Shown in pieces: positions 1-9,104 of a DNA stretch of 64,000 bases. The notes under the pieces were generated by a model. It had not been told where the DNA came from. It searched no databases and saw only the letters and a program-made list of their open reading frames with translations. This DNA comes from Hyphomicrobiales bacterium (GTDB taxonomy: Bacteria; Pseudomonadota; Alphaproteobacteria; Rhizobiales; Beijerinckiaceae). Numbering within the stretch: position 1 is the first letter of the stretch; each line of letters starts with the position of its first letter. Where the stretch lies: contig JAIXZO010000021.1 of assembly GCA_027489535.1 (NCBI GenBank), positions 88,789 to 152,788 on the forward strand, given 5' to 3'. The position numbers and the translations under genes are program-made.

Positions 1-452
1 TCGTCGACGCGCTGCATCCCGACATCCTCCAGCTTCACGGCCATGAAACGCCTGCGCGGACGGCCGCCGTGCGCGCCCGTTTCGGCCTGCCGGTGATGAC
101 CGTCGTCGGCGTCTCCGCGCCCGACGATCTCGCCGGGATCGCCGAGAGGGCGGCGGCGGCGGACCTCGTTCTGTTCGACGCCAAGCCGCCGAAGGACGCC
201 GCCCTGCCCGGCGGCAACGGCGTGTCCTTCGACTGGAACATCCTTGCGGGCCTTGACCTCGGAAAGCCGTTCATGGTGTCAGGAGGGCTCGATGCCGGAA
301 ACGTCGCCGAAGCTCTCGCCCGAACGGGCGCGGGCGGGGCCGACGTCTCGTCCGGCGTCGAAAGCGCACCGGGCGTCAAAGATCCCCGCCGCATCAAAGC
401 ATTCATCGAGGCGGCCCGCCATGCGGCGCCGGCCCGGGAGGAGACAGCGTGA
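1..452 (+). CDS. trpF: Phosphoribosylanthranilate isomerase, 5' end missing
   Basis: TrpF converts N-(5'-phosphoribosyl)anthranilate to the 1-(o-carboxyphenylamino) form in tryptophan synthesis. The gene enters from the left edge already in frame (codons run from base 3), so about the first third of the roughly 210-residue protein is outside. Visible TIM-barrel motifs are LQLHGHETP near the left edge, VLFDAKPP, the glycine-rich SFDWNIL segment and [12 protein letters not shown] followed by DVSSGVES, the phosphate-binding end typical of TrpF. The stop codon overlaps the GTG start of trpB (GTGA), as expected for translational coupling in a trpF-trpB operon. Confidence 0.95.
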   Translation, partial: VDALHPDILQLHGHETPARTAAVRARFGLPVMTVVGVSAPDDLAGIAERAAAADLVLFDAKPPKDAALPGGNGVSFDWNILAGLDLGKPFMVSGGLDAGNVAEALARTGAGGADVSSGVESAPGVKDPRRIKAFIEAARHAAPAREETA

Positions 453-1663
453 CCGTCCAGACCCCCAACTCCTTCCGCACCGGCCCCGACGAGACGGGTC
501 ATTTCGGCATTTTCGGCGGGCGCTTCGTCGCCGAAACCCTGATGCCGCTGATCCTCGAACTCGAGCAGGCCTATAAGGACGCGAAGGCCGATCCGGCGTT
601 CCAGCAGGAAATGGACGGCTATCTGGCCCATTACGTCGGCCGGCCGAGCCCGCTCTATTTCGCCGAACGGCTCACCGAGCATTGCGGCGGCGCGAAGATC
701 TACCTCAAGCGCGACGAGCTGAACCACACCGGCGCGCACAAGGTGAACAACGTGCTCGGCCAGATCATGCTGGCGATGCGCATGGGCAAGAAGCGCATCA
801 TCGCGGAGACGGGCGCGGGCCAGCACGGCGTGGCGACGGCGACGCTCTGCGCCCGCTTCGGCCTCGAATGCATCGTCTATATGGGCGCGGTCGACGTCGA
901 ACGGCAGAAGCCGAACGTGTTCCGCATGAAGATGCTCGGCGCGCAGGTGGTGCCCGTGCAGTCCGGCGCGAAGACGCTGAAGGACGCCATGAACGAGGCC
1001 CTGCGCGATTGGGTCTCGAACGTCGAAAACACGTTCTACTGCATCGGCACCGCCGCCGGCCCGCATCCCTATCCCGGCATGGTCCGCGACTTCCAGTCGG
1101 TGATCGGCCGCGAGGCGAAGGAGCAGATGCTCGAGCGCGAAGGTCGGCTGCCGGACTCGCTGATCGCCTGCATCGGCGGCGGCTCGAACGCCATCGGGCT
1201 GTTCCATCCGTTCCTCGACGACCGCGACGTGGAAATCTTCGGCGTGGAAGCGGCCGGCCACGGCATTTCCACGGGCGAGCACGCCGCCTCGCTCACGGGC
1301 GGCAAGCCGGGCGTGCTGCACGGCAACCGCACCTATCTGCTGATGGACGACGACGGCCAGATCGTCGAAGGCCACTCGATCTCCGCCGGTCTCGACTATC
1401 CCGGGATCGGGCCCGAGCATTCCTGGCTCTATGAAACCGGCCGCGTGAAATACATTTCGGCGACCGACAAGGAAGCGCTCGCCGCGTTCCAGCTGCTTTC
1501 CAAGCTCGAAGGCATCATCCCGGCGCTCGAACCCGCGCACGCGGTGGCCAAGGTCCTCGACATCGCCCCGACGAAGCCGAAGGACCACCTGATGATCGTC
1601 AATCTGTGCGGTCGCGGCGACAAGGACATCTTCACCGTGGCGGAACACCTCGGCGGGTTGTGA
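449..1663 (+). CDS. trpB: Tryptophan synthase beta chain
   Basis: The beta subunit condenses indole with serine using pyridoxal phosphate. The 404-residue length is normal. The PLP lysine is K98 in HTGAHKVNN, and the phosphate-binding loop is [10 protein letters not shown]. Strong family landmarks are GRFVAETL near the N terminus, [10 protein letters not shown] and the C-terminal [12 protein letters not shown] at 449 is chosen because it gives a 4-base overlap with trpF and begins just before the conserved FGGRFV region. The partner trpA is not directly downstream as is usual: a toxin-antitoxin pair on the other strand fills the roughly 725 bases between them. Confidence 0.97.
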   Translation: MTVQTPNSFRTGPDETGHFGIFGGRFVAETLMPLILELEQAYKDAKADPAFQQEMDGYLAHYVGRPSPLYFAERLTEHCGGAKIYLKRDELNHTGAHKVNNVLGQIMLAMRMGKKRIIAETGAGQHGVATATLCARFGLECIVYMGAVDVERQKPNVFRMKMLGAQVVPVQSGAKTLKDAMNEALRDWVSNVENTFYCIGTAAGPHPYPGMVRDFQSVIGREAKEQMLEREGRLPDSLIACIGGGSNAIGLFHPFLDDRDVEIFGVEAAGHGISTGEHAASLTGGKPGVLHGNRTYLLMDDDGQIVEGHSISAGLDYPGIGPEHSWLYETGRVKYISATDKEALAAFQLLSKLEGIIPALEPAHAVAKVLDIAPTKPKDHLMIVNLCGRGDKDIFTVAEHLGGL

Positions 1664-1665
1664 GG

Positions 1666-1998
1666 TCAGGCGGCGGACTCGACTTCCGCCGCGATGCGCG
1701 CGCCCAGATCGCGCTCGGCGACATGCAGGTCGTAAGCGGCCTGCATGTTCATCCAGAATGCCGGGCTCGTGCCGAGGCAACGGGCAAGCCGGAGCGCCGT
1801 GTCGGGCGTGATGCCGCGGGTTCCGTTGACGATGGCGCTGATGCGATTGGCAGGAACCCTCAGCTTCAGAGCCAAGGCATGCGCCGTCAGCCCGCGGGCA
1901 TCGAGTTCCTCGGACAGGATCTCGCCCGGGTGAACCGCAAGCAGGCGGAACCCGGCTTCCGGCGCCTCGATGTTTTCGATTTCGGACATCGTTTTCAT
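1666..1998 (-). CDS. higA: HigA-family antitoxin (XRE/HTH)
   Basis: Short helix-turn-helix antitoxin of about 110 residues. The domain starts with HPGEILSEELDARGLT, the typical opening of HigA/VapI-type antitoxins, followed by the HTH (ALKLRVPANRISAIVNGTRG) and the end of the fold (TALRLARCLGTSPAFWMNMQ). ATG at 1998 is chosen because it overlaps the stop of the toxin gene by four bases (ATGA), giving the toxin-first order normal for HigBA. It should neutralise HigB and repress its own promoter. Its stop lies only two bases from the trpB stop on the opposite strand, so the two transcripts converge. Confidence 0.9.
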   Translation of the reverse strand: MKTMSEIENIEAPEAGFRLLAVHPGEILSEELDARGLTAHALALKLRVPANRISAIVNGTRGITPDTALRLARCLGTSPAFWMNMQAAYDLHVAERDLGARIAAEVESAA

Positions 1999-2279
1999 CC
2001 CTGATGGTAGTCGACGATCTCGACGTCGTATGCGTTTGCGTCGGCGAAACGAAAGATGATCCGCCAAGGGCCGTTCACCGAAACGGCCCAGAACCCGGCC
2101 AAGTCGCCCTTTAATTTGTGCAGACCCACGCTTTTGAGGCTGCCTATGTCCGAAAGGCTCGACGCCGTCGCCAGAACCATGAGCCTGCGTCTCGCCAATT
2201 TCTCGTCGAGGCCCGTAAATTTCGATTTTCCGGTCTCTGCAAACCTGCGTGATGCAGACCCTCTGAACGATTTGATCAT
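1995..2279 (-). CDS. higB: HigB/RelE-type toxin
   Basis: A toxin of about 94 residues in the ParE/RelE fold, HigB subfamily, a ribosome-dependent mRNA interferase. Sequence support: MIKSFRGSASRRFAETG at the N terminus, LKSVGLHKLKGDLAGFWAV in the middle, and the closing strand pair GPWRIIFRFADANAYDVEIVDYH, whose arginine and tyrosine or histidine residues match the catalytic end of the family. The ATG at 2279 aligns with the usual family start; an in-frame codon at 2303 would add eight residues. It is transcribed ahead of higA, and the pair is inserted between trpB and trpA against the direction of the operon. Confidence 0.88.
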   Translation of the reverse strand: MIKSFRGSASRRFAETGKSKFTGLDEKLARRRLMVLATASSLSDIGSLKSVGLHKLKGDLAGFWAVSVNGPWRIIFRFADANAYDVEIVDYHQG

Positions 2280-2310
2280 CAAACGAGCTCTCGAGAATAT
2301 CAAGAGCGTA

Positions 2311-2325
2311 TTACGTGTTACGTAA
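2311..2325. promoter_or_regulatory. Inverted repeat upstream of higB, candidate HigA operator
   Basis: A perfect inverted repeat TTACG-N5-CGTAA lies 31 bases upstream of the higB start codon. HigA antitoxins bind short palindromes over their own promoter, so this is a plausible autoregulatory site. The sequence shows the symmetry; binding is inferred. Confidence 0.45.
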
Positions 2326-2343
2326 AGTGCAAAGGGAAATCAC

Positions 2344-2371
2344 GAGCGCCTCTCCCCATCGGGGCGCGCTC
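2344..2371 (+). promoter_or_regulatory. Hairpin in the trpA leader
   Basis: GAGCGC and GCGCTC flank an inner CCCC/GGGG pair, forming a stem-loop that ends 17 bases before the trpA ATG. No T-run follows, so it does not look like a simple terminator. It may affect trpA translation or mark the edge of the inserted toxin-antitoxin segment. Function is unknown. Confidence 0.3.
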
Positions 2372-2388
2372 ATGCTAACTGCCTGCGC

Positions 2389-3225
2389 ATGAGCACCCGC
2401 ATCGACCGCCGCTTCGCCGAGACCCGGGCCCAAGGCCGGGCCGCACTCGTCACCTTCGTCATGGCCGGAGACCCGGATACGGCGACTTCGCTCGCCGTGA
2501 TCAAGGCGTTGCCGAAGGCCGGGGCGGACCTGATCGAGATCGGCATGCCCTTTACCGATCCGATGGCGGACGGCCCGGCGATTCAGGCGGCCGGGCTTCG
2601 CGCGCTCGGCGCGGGACAGACGCTGGTCAAGACGCTCGGCGTCGTGCGCGACTTCCGCAAGGACGATCCGGATACGCCGGTCATCCTCATGGGCTATTAC
2701 AACCCGATCTACATCTACGGCGTCGACCGGTTCCTCACGGATGCCGTGGACGCGGGCGTCGACGGGCTGATCGTGGTCGATCTGCCGCCGGAAGAGGATG
2801 CGGAACTCTGCATCCCCGCGGTGAAGGCCGGCCTGAACTTCATCCGCCTCGCCACGCCGACGACCGACGACGCGCGCCTGCCGAAGGTTCTCCAGAACAC
2901 GTCCGGCTTCGTCTATTACGTGTCGGTGAACGGCATCACGGGCTCCGCAATCCCCGATTATTCCAGGGTTGCCGGCGCCGTGGCCCGGATCAAGCGCCAC
3001 ACCGACCTGCCCATCGCGGTGGGTTTCGGCGTGAAGAACGCGGAGAGCGCGGAAATCATCGCCCGCGGAGCGGACGGCGTCGTGGTAGGCTCCGCGCTCG
3101 TGGAAGCCGTCCGGACGTCTCTCGACGCCGACGGCAAGGGCTCGGCGAAGACGGTGGAAGCCGTGACGTCGTTGGTCTCGGACATCGCGGCCGGCGTGCG
3201 CCGTGCGGTGAAGTCGACGGCCTGA
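2389..3225 (+). CDS. trpA: Tryptophan synthase alpha chain
   Basis: The alpha subunit cleaves indole-3-glycerol phosphate to indole and glyceraldehyde 3-phosphate. The product has 278 residues. The catalytic pair is visible as E50 in [11 protein letters not shown] and D61 in MADGP. Other TrpA landmarks are [35 protein letters not shown] and the phosphate-binding GFGVKNAE with VVGSALVE. The ribosome site in front is weak. Because the higBA pair separates it from trpB, it needs either transcription through that segment or its own promoter. It is followed after ten bases by accD, so the two are probably co-transcribed. Confidence 0.97.
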   Translation: MSTRIDRRFAETRAQGRAALVTFVMAGDPDTATSLAVIKALPKAGADLIEIGMPFTDPMADGPAIQAAGLRALGAGQTLVKTLGVVRDFRKDDPDTPVILMGYYNPIYIYGVDRFLTDAVDAGVDGLIVVDLPPEEDAELCIPAVKAGLNFIRLATPTTDDARLPKVLQNTSGFVYYVSVNGITGSAIPDYSRVAGAVARIKRHTDLPIAVGFGVKNAESAEIIARGADGVVVGSALVEAVRTSLDADGKGSAKTVEAVTSLVSDIAAGVRRAVKSTA

Positions 3226-3235
3226 GGAGATCGCG

Positions 3236-4093
3236 ATGAGCTGGATTTCGAACGTCGCTCCTAAGATTCGCTCCTTTCTCAAGCGCGACACGCCCGAAAA
3301 TCTCTGGCTGAAATGCCCGGAGAGCGGTCAGCTCGTGTTCCACAAGGACGTCGAGGCGAACCAGTTCGTCATTCCGGGCTCCGACCATCATCTGCGGATG
3401 AAGGCCGTCGTGCGGCTGAAGTCGATGTTCGACGAAGGCCGCTACGAGGACATCGCGATCCCGGACGTTCCGCTCGATCCGCTGAAGTTCCGCGACGAGA
3501 AGAAGTATGTCGACCGGCTGCGTGATTCCCGCACGAAGACGAGCCTGAACGACGCCGTGAAGATCGGCTTCGGCAAGCTCGAAGGCTCCGACGTCACCAT
3601 CGGCGTGCAGGATTTCGACTTCATGGGCGGATCGCTCGGCATGGCCGCCGGAGAAGGCGTCGTCCGGGGCCTCGAGACGGCCGTGGAGCGGGGCACGCCG
3701 TTCGTGATGTTTGCGGCGTCGGGCGGCGCGCGGATGCAGGAGGGGATGTTCTCCCTGATGCAGATGCCGCGCACCACCATCGCCATCCGCCGTCTGCGGG
3801 CCGCCAAGCTGCCCTACATCGTCGTGCTCACCAATCCCACGACGGGCGGGGTAACGGCCTCCTACGCCATGCTGGGCGACGTGCACATCGCCGAACCCGG
3901 CGCCTTGATCGGGTTCGCCGGTCCGCGCGTGATCGAGCAGACGATTCGCGAAAAGCTGCCGCCGGGCTTCCAGCGCTCCGAATATCTGAAGGACCACGGC
4001 ATGGTGGACATGGTGGTTCACCGTCATGACCTGCGTGCCGTCATCGGCAGGCTCTGCCGTCTGCTGACGAACGCACCGGCGAAGGCGGCTTAA
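3236..4093 (+). CDS. accD: Acetyl-CoA carboxylase carboxyltransferase subunit beta
   Basis: AccD pairs with AccA to transfer the carboxyl group from biotin to acetyl-CoA, the first step of fatty acid synthesis. The 285-residue protein carries the crotonase-fold carboxyltransferase domain with [26 protein letters not shown] and the oxyanion segment [16 protein letters not shown] strong GAGGAGA site sits before ATG 3236. Of the four cysteines that bind zinc in E. coli AccD only C27 (KCPESG) remains, and the second pair is replaced by VIPGSDHH; from general knowledge this looks like the form usual in Rhizobiales AccD. folC, the common next gene in relatives, is absent; a penicillin-binding protein follows. 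Confidence 0.97.
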   Translation: MSWISNVAPKIRSFLKRDTPENLWLKCPESGQLVFHKDVEANQFVIPGSDHHLRMKAVVRLKSMFDEGRYEDIAIPDVPLDPLKFRDEKKYVDRLRDSRTKTSLNDAVKIGFGKLEGSDVTIGVQDFDFMGGSLGMAAGEGVVRGLETAVERGTPFVMFAASGGARMQEGMFSLMQMPRTTIAIRRLRAAKLPYIVVLTNPTTGGVTASYAMLGDVHIAEPGALIGFAGPRVIEQTIREKLPPGFQRSEYLKDHGMVDMVVHRHDLRAVIGRLCRLLTNAPAKAA

Positions 4094-4178
4094 GGCCGCC
4101 TCAAGGGTAACCGCTCCTTAATTCCGCCCGCATAAGACTTCAGTCACCTCCGGATCAAGGAAGGGCTGCGGGAATCCC

Positions 4179-6548
4179 ATGGCGCAAGGTGGACGCGACC
4201 GTCCGCATGAACGCCGCGAGCCGTCGTTCGGCGGCGGCGACGACAAGGGTGCGAGCGATTTCCGCCTGAGCCGCGAAGACCGTGCGTCCGTGTCCAGCGT
4301 CGAGAAGGGCCGCGCCCGACCGCCCGAAGGCGCGGAGGACGCGCCGAAAACCGCATCCCGTAAAAAAGCGAAAGCCGAAAAAGCCCCGCGCAAGCGTCGG
4401 CGCGGAGGCTCCGTCATCGGGCGCATGCTGTATTGGAGCGCCGTTCTGTGCCTGTGGGGCTTGATCGGCATCGGCGCGATCTTCGCCTATCACGCGACGA
4501 AGCTGCCCCCGATCGATCAGTTGGCGGTGCCGAAGCGGCCGCCCAACGTCGCCATCCTCGCGGCCGACGGCTCGCTGATCGCCAATCGCGGCGAAACGGG
4601 CGGGCGGGCGATCGAGATCAAGGAATTGCCGCCTTATCTGCCGAAGGCGTTCATCGCCATCGAGGACCGGCGTTTTTACGACCATTTCGGCATCGACGTG
4701 ATCGGCATCGCACGCGCCATGGTGCGCAACGTGACGCGTTCGAGCGGACCGATGCAGGGCGGCTCGACGCTGACGCAGCAGCTCGCCAAGAACCTGTTTC
4801 TGACGCAGGAGCGGACCGCCTCGCGCAAGATCCAAGAGGCGATCCTCGCGGTCTGGTTGGAGCGCAACTACACCAAGGACCAGATTCTCGAACTCTATCT
4901 CAACCGGGTCTATTTCGGTTCGGGTGCCTACGGCATCGATGCGGCGGCGTTGCGTTATTTCGGCAAGCCCGCGCGGCAGGTCACGCTGTCGGAGGCCGCG
5001 ATCCTCGCAGGGCTCGTGCAGTCGCCGTCGCGTCTGGCCCCCAACCGCAACCCGAAAGGCGCGCAGGCCCGCTCGGAGCTGGTGCTCGCCGCGATGGCGC
5101 GCGAGGGGCTGGTGTCCGACGAGATGGTGAAGCTGGCGCTCATCAACCCGTCCCAGCCCGTGAAGCCCGCCGGCGCGGGATCGTTCGGCTATGCCGCCGA
5201 CCATGTGATGGACGTTCTCGACGACTTCATCGGCACGTTGGATGCCGACGTCGTCGTCAACACCACCATCGAGTCCGGCCTGCAGCTGGCTGCGGAAAAG
5301 GCGTTGGTCGACGAACTCACGCTGAAGGGCGACAAGTTCGGCGTGTCGCAGGGCGCGTTCGTGGCCATGCAGCCCGACGGCGCGATCAAGGCGCTCGTCG
5401 GCGGGCGCAGCTATGCGGACAGCCAGTTCAACCGCGCCGTGACGGCCAAGCGCCAGCCGGGCTCGGCCTTCAAGCCCTTCGTCTACCTCGCCGCCGTGGA
5501 ACACGGGCTGACGCCCGACAGCGTGCGCGAGGATGCACCGTTGAACATCCGCGGCTGGGCGCCCGAGAATTATTCGCGCGATTATCGCGGGGCGGTGACG
5601 CTGAAGACGGCGTTGTCGCTGTCGTTGAACACCGTGGCGGTGCGGCTGGGCATGGAAGTCGGCCCGAAGGTCGTGGCTTCGACGGCGCAGCGCATGGGCA
5701 TCCGCTCCAAGCTGGAAGCCAATGCCTCCATCGCGCTCGGAACGTCGGAGGTGACGCCGCTGGAACTCGTTTCAGCCTATGCGCCCTTCGCCAACAACGG
5801 CATCGCCGTGCTGCCCTATGTCATCGTGAGCGTGAAGACCAAGGACGGCGGCTGGATCTATCGGCGCAGCGGCGGCGGGCTGGGGCGCGTCATCGCGCCC
5901 GAAGCGGTCGGCATGATGAACGTGATGATGCGCGAGACGCTGCTGACCGGCACCGGCCGAAAGGCGGAACTGCCCGGCTGGGACGCGGCGGGCAAGACGG
6001 GCACCAGTCAGGATTTCCGGGACGCCTGGTTCGTCGGCTACACGTCCTCGCTCGTCGCGGGCGTCTGGCTCGGCAATGACGACGGCTCGCCGACGAAGCG
6101 CGTTTCGGGCGGCAACCTGCCGGTGGAGGTGTGGAGCCGTTTCATGAAGACGGCGTTGGCGGGCAAGCCGCCACAGCCTCTGCCGGGCCTGCCGACCGGG
6201 TTCAGCCTTCAGGCGCTGTTCGGGATCACGACCTCGGAGTCCCCGCAGGACGAGCCGCCGGTCATCGCGCCGGGCGACGGCAGCGGACCGCTGGGCCGCT
6301 CGGCACCGCGACCGCCGGGCTCCGTCGGGCCGACGCCCTCCGCGACGCCGCAACGGCCCTTGCCGCCGCCCGCGACCGTCCCCACCGCCTCCGCTCCCGT
6401 GCCGCCGGCCGGGATGCCTCCGGCACAGGTGCGGGCGGACGATGCGCCGCGACCGCCCGGCATGATCGGCGGGGGCGCGACGGCCCAACCGCCGCGTCGT
6501 CCGCCGCAGCAGGAGCCTTCGCTGTTCGGGCGCTTGTTCGGCGGCTGA
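4179..6548 (+). CDS. Class A penicillin-binding protein (PBP1A type)
   Basis: Bifunctional peptidoglycan synthase of 789 residues. Residues 1-80 form a basic, low-complexity cytoplasmic tail; a membrane anchor follows (about 85-108, SAVLCLWGLIGIGAIFAY). The glycosyltransferase family 51 domain has its catalytic glutamate at E162 (AIEDRRFYDHFGID) and the GGSTLTQQLAKN motif. The transpeptidase domain has the serine S429 in GSAFKPF, SLN in the middle and the KTGTS box. The C terminus from about residue 690 is a proline-rich tail of unknown role. The start at 4179 follows a modest purine-rich site. It sits 85 bases after accD on the same strand and ends directly against the convergent transporter gene. 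Confidence 0.95.
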   Translation: MAQGGRDRPHERREPSFGGGDDKGASDFRLSREDRASVSSVEKGRARPPEGAEDAPKTASRKKAKAEKAPRKRRRGGSVIGRMLYWSAVLCLWGLIGIGAIFAYHATKLPPIDQLAVPKRPPNVAILAADGSLIANRGETGGRAIEIKELPPYLPKAFIAIEDRRFYDHFGIDVIGIARAMVRNVTRSSGPMQGGSTLTQQLAKNLFLTQERTASRKIQEAILAVWLERNYTKDQILELYLNRVYFGSGAYGIDAAALRYFGKPARQVTLSEAAILAGLVQSPSRLAPNRNPKGAQARSELVLAAMAREGLVSDEMVKLALINPSQPVKPAGAGSFGYAADHVMDVLDDFIGTLDADVVVNTTIESGLQLAAEKALVDELTLKGDKFGVSQGAFVAMQPDGAIKALVGGRSYADSQFNRAVTAKRQPGSAFKPFVYLAAVEHGLTPDSVREDAPLNIRGWAPENYSRDYRGAVTLKTALSLSLNTVAVRLGMEVGPKVVASTAQRMGIRSKLEANASIALGTSEVTPLELVSAYAPFANNGIAVLPYVIVSVKTKDGGWIYRRSGGGLGRVIAPEAVGMMNVMMRETLLTGTGRKAELPGWDAAGKTGTSQDFRDAWFVGYTSSLVAGVWLGNDDGSPTKRVSGGNLPVEVWSRFMKTALAGKPPQPLPGLPTGFSLQALFGITTSESPQDEPPVIAPGDGSGPLGRSAPRPPGSVGPTPSATPQRPLPPPATVPTASAPVPPAGMPPAQVRADDAPRPPGMIGGGATAQPPRRPPQQEPSLFGRLFGG

Positions 6549-7739
6549 TCAGGCCGGACGCGGCCGTTTGACGACGAAGAATACGGCAAAGGCCGCGAGG
6601 CCGAGCGCGGCGATGACGAAGGGCAGAGCCAGCGGAGTCACGTCGAGCGCCAAGCCGAGGCCGATGCCGACGACGGCGGCGATGCTCATCTGCACCAATC
6701 CGAGGAACGACGAGGCCGCGCCTGCACGGTCGGGGAACGGGCTCATCGCACCCGCCATGGATTGCGGCATGGTGAAGCCGACGCCGCAGGTGTAGACGGC
6801 CATCGGCACCATGATGACGAAGGGCGAATGCGGCCCGAACGTCGCGCCGAACACCATCGCGACGCCGCCGAAGGCGAGGCAGGACACGCCGATGCGGACG
6901 GTGCCCTCGATCCCGCGCTTTCCGACCTCCTTCTGCGCCAGCAGCGTGCCCGTGATGTAGCCGAGCACGACGAAGGAGAAGGCGAAGCCGAACAGGATCT
7001 CGGACAGTCCGTACACGCGCTGCAGCACGAAGGACGAGCCGGAGATGAAGGCGAAGAGGCCGGAATAGGTCAGCGCGCTCATCGTCAGATAAAGGCGGTA
7101 GGTGGAGCTGCCGAGCAGCACGCCGTAACCGCGCAGGATCGCCGCGAAGGACAGGGGCTCCGTCGAGCGCCGCTTCAGCGTTTCGGGCAGGCCGAACACG
7201 ACCGCGAAGGCGAGCGCCGCACCGCCGACGGCGGTGACGAAGAAGCTCGCGCGCCAGCCGTAAGCGGCCTCGAGCAATCCGCCGGCGATGGGAGCGACCG
7301 CGGGCACGAGGCCCATGACGGTGCCCATGCGCGACAATTCACGCCCGGCGCGGGGGCCGTCATAGAGGTCGCGGACGACGGCGCGGGCGAGCACGATGGG
7401 ACCGGACGCCCCGATGGCTTGGAAGAAGCGCGCCGCGGTGAGCTGCTCGATGGAGCCCGCAATGCCGCAGGCCATGCTGGCGAGCACGAACAGAACCAGC
7501 CCGGCGAGCAGCGCGGGCTTGCGGCCGTACCGGTCGGCGACGGGGCCGTAGACGATCTGCCCCGCGGCGAAGCCGACGAGGAAGGCAGAGAGCGTCAGTT
7601 GGGCGCCCGCCGTGTCGGTATCGAGCAGCCGCGCGATGGAGGGCAGCGACGGCAGATACATGTCCGTCGCCAACGGCCCCAAAGCCGTGAGGAAGGCGAG
7701 GAGCGCCGTCAGGGCGAGCGTGTCTGGGCGAAGATGCAT
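6549..7739 (-). CDS. Bcr/CflA-family drug exporter (MFS)
   Basis: Inner-membrane proton-driven exporter of 396 residues with about 12 hydrophobic segments. It opens with LAFLTALGPLATDMYLPSLPSIA, the diagnostic start of the Bcr/CflA subfamily in which an aspartate lies in helix 1. The loop 2-3 MFS motif is VADRYGRKP, and the helix 5 antiporter-type sequence is VPAVAPIAGG. The subfamily exports drugs such as bicyclomycin and chloramphenicol, and sometimes dipeptides or cysteine; the actual substrate cannot be read from sequence. It is transcribed divergently from the polyamine-binding protein gene, across 138 bases. Confidence 0.93.
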   Translation of the reverse strand: MHLRPDTLALTALLAFLTALGPLATDMYLPSLPSIARLLDTDTAGAQLTLSAFLVGFAAGQIVYGPVADRYGRKPALLAGLVLFVLASMACGIAGSIEQLTAARFFQAIGASGPIVLARAVVRDLYDGPRAGRELSRMGTVMGLVPAVAPIAGGLLEAAYGWRASFFVTAVGGAALAFAVVFGLPETLKRRSTEPLSFAAILRGYGVLLGSSTYRLYLTMSALTYSGLFAFISGSSFVLQRVYGLSEILFGFAFSFVVLGYITGTLLAQKEVGKRGIEGTVRIGVSCLAFGGVAMVFGATFGPHSPFVIMVPMAVYTCGVGFTMPQSMAGAMSPFPDRAGAASSFLGLVQMSIAAVVGIGLGLALDVTPLALPFVIAALGLAAFAVFFVVKRPRPA

Positions 7740-7877
7740 CGGAGCTCCGGGGACAGCTTGGTCCTACGCGCTCGACCGGAGAAAAGGAACCCCGGACGCG
7801 GCGGTCGCGCGTCTCCCTTGCCCGCGGCGGCGGCGCATCCTAGCTTTCCGCGCATCTTGCATCATCGGACCTTCGGC

Positions 7878-8963
7878 ATGAAACGCGCATTGTTTTCCCT
7901 CGTCCTCGCGACGGCTCTCGCTTCCCCCGTCGCGGCGCAGGACAAGGTGGTCAACGTCTACAACTGGACGGATTATGTCGATCCGACGGTGCTCGAGGAG
8001 TTCACCAAGGAGACGGGCATTCGGGTCGTCTACGACACCTACGACAACAACGAGATCGTCGAGACGAAGATGCTCGCCGGCCGATCGGGCTACGACGTCG
8101 TGGTGCCGTCGGGACCCTTTCTGCAGCGGATGGCCGCGGCGGGCGTGTTCATGCCGCTCGACCGCGCCAAGCTCAAAAACTTCGGCAATGTCTGGCCCGA
8201 CGTCGCCAAGCGTCTGGCCGCGTTCGACCCCGGCAACCGTTTCGCGATCACCTATATGTGGGGCACCACGGGGATCGGCTACAACGTCGCCAAGGCCAAG
8301 GAACGGCTCGGCGACCGCCCGATCGACTCGTGGGACATCCTGCTGAAGCCCGACATCGTGGCGAAATTCAAGGATTGCGGCGTCATGGTGCTCGACAGCG
8401 CCGAAGACGTCTTTCCCGGCGTGCTGCGTGCGCTGGGACTGAATCCCGATTCCAAGACGGCGGCGGATTATCAGAAAGCGGCGGATGCCTTGACGAAGAT
8501 CCGCCCGAGCGTGCGGAAATTCCATTCCTCCGAATACATCAACGCCCTCGCGAACGGGGACGTGTGCCTCGTGCTCGGCTATTCGGGCGACGTGCTGCAG
8601 GCGAAGAAGCGGGCGGAAGAGGCCAAGAACGGCGTTGAGGTGGCCTATGCGATCCCGAAGGAAGGCGCGCTGATGTGGTTCGACGCCATGGCCGTTCCGG
8701 TCGATGCGCCGAACGCGGACAATGCCCACGCCTTCATCGACTACATGCTGCGCCCCGACGTGGCGGCGCGGAACTCCAATTTCGTCGCTTATGCCAACGG
8801 CAACATCGCCGCGAAGCCGCTGGTGAAGCCGGAGGTGCTGAACAACCCCGGTGTCTACCCCAACGATGCCGTGTTTGCGCGCCTGTTCACCAACACTTCG
8901 CCCGACGAGAAGCTGCAAAAGGCCATCACGCGGATGTGGACGCGGGTGAAGACCGGGCGGTGA
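7878..8963 (+). CDS. potF: Putrescine/spermidine ABC transporter substrate-binding protein
   Basis: Periplasmic binding protein of 361 residues for polyamine import. A signal peptide is clear (ALFSLVLATALASPVAA, cut after VAA), followed by the PotD/PotF opening VVNVYNWTDYVD. Other markers are YDTYDNNEIVETKML, the MWGTTGIGYN segment, SAEDVFPGVLRALG and the C-terminal VYP motif ahead of the last helix. The ATG at 7878 is chosen for the signal peptide; a long upstream extension in the same frame runs through the divergent exporter gene and is not coding. No permease or ATPase genes are adjacent, so this is an orphan binding protein within the window. Confidence 0.93.
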   Translation: MKRALFSLVLATALASPVAAQDKVVNVYNWTDYVDPTVLEEFTKETGIRVVYDTYDNNEIVETKMLAGRSGYDVVVPSGPFLQRMAAAGVFMPLDRAKLKNFGNVWPDVAKRLAAFDPGNRFAITYMWGTTGIGYNVAKAKERLGDRPIDSWDILLKPDIVAKFKDCGVMVLDSAEDVFPGVLRALGLNPDSKTAADYQKAADALTKIRPSVRKFHSSEYINALANGDVCLVLGYSGDVLQAKKRAEEAKNGVEVAYAIPKEGALMWFDAMAVPVDAPNADNAHAFIDYMLRPDVAARNSNFVAYANGNIAAKPLVKPEVLNNPGVYPNDAVFARLFTNTSPDEKLQKAITRMWTRVKTGR

Positions 8964-8970
8964 ACCCAGT

Positions 8971-9098
8971 CCGTCATTGCGAGCGAAAGCGAAGCAATCC
9001 AGTTGAGGGTTGCCGCTCGTCCATGATGACGGCCGACCACCGACATAGTGGCGCGCGGCCCGTGGATTGCCGCGTCGCTGCGCTCCTCGCAATGACGG
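8971..9098. repeat. REP-like palindromic repeat element
   Basis: Two inverted halves flank a central spacer: CCGTCATTGCGAGC at the left and CTCGCAATGACGG at the right, each followed inward by GCAATCC or GGATTGC. The right half is nearly identical to a lone half copy at 26027-26061 of this window. Elements of this sequence type are common as intergenic dispersed repeats in alphaproteobacteria. It lies between convergent genes (potF and the small secreted protein), where it could also act as a bidirectional RNA stem. Confidence 0.85.
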
Positions 9099-9104
9099 GT
9101 GATG

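Noticed and set aside
35..1780. Long minus-strand frame over trpF and trpB
   Set aside because: It is antisense to two genes with intact active sites; composition is the typical high-GC shadow.
6762..7877. Upstream extension of the polyamine-binding protein
   Set aside because: It lies antisense to the exporter gene, and the mature gene start is fixed by a signal peptide at 7878.
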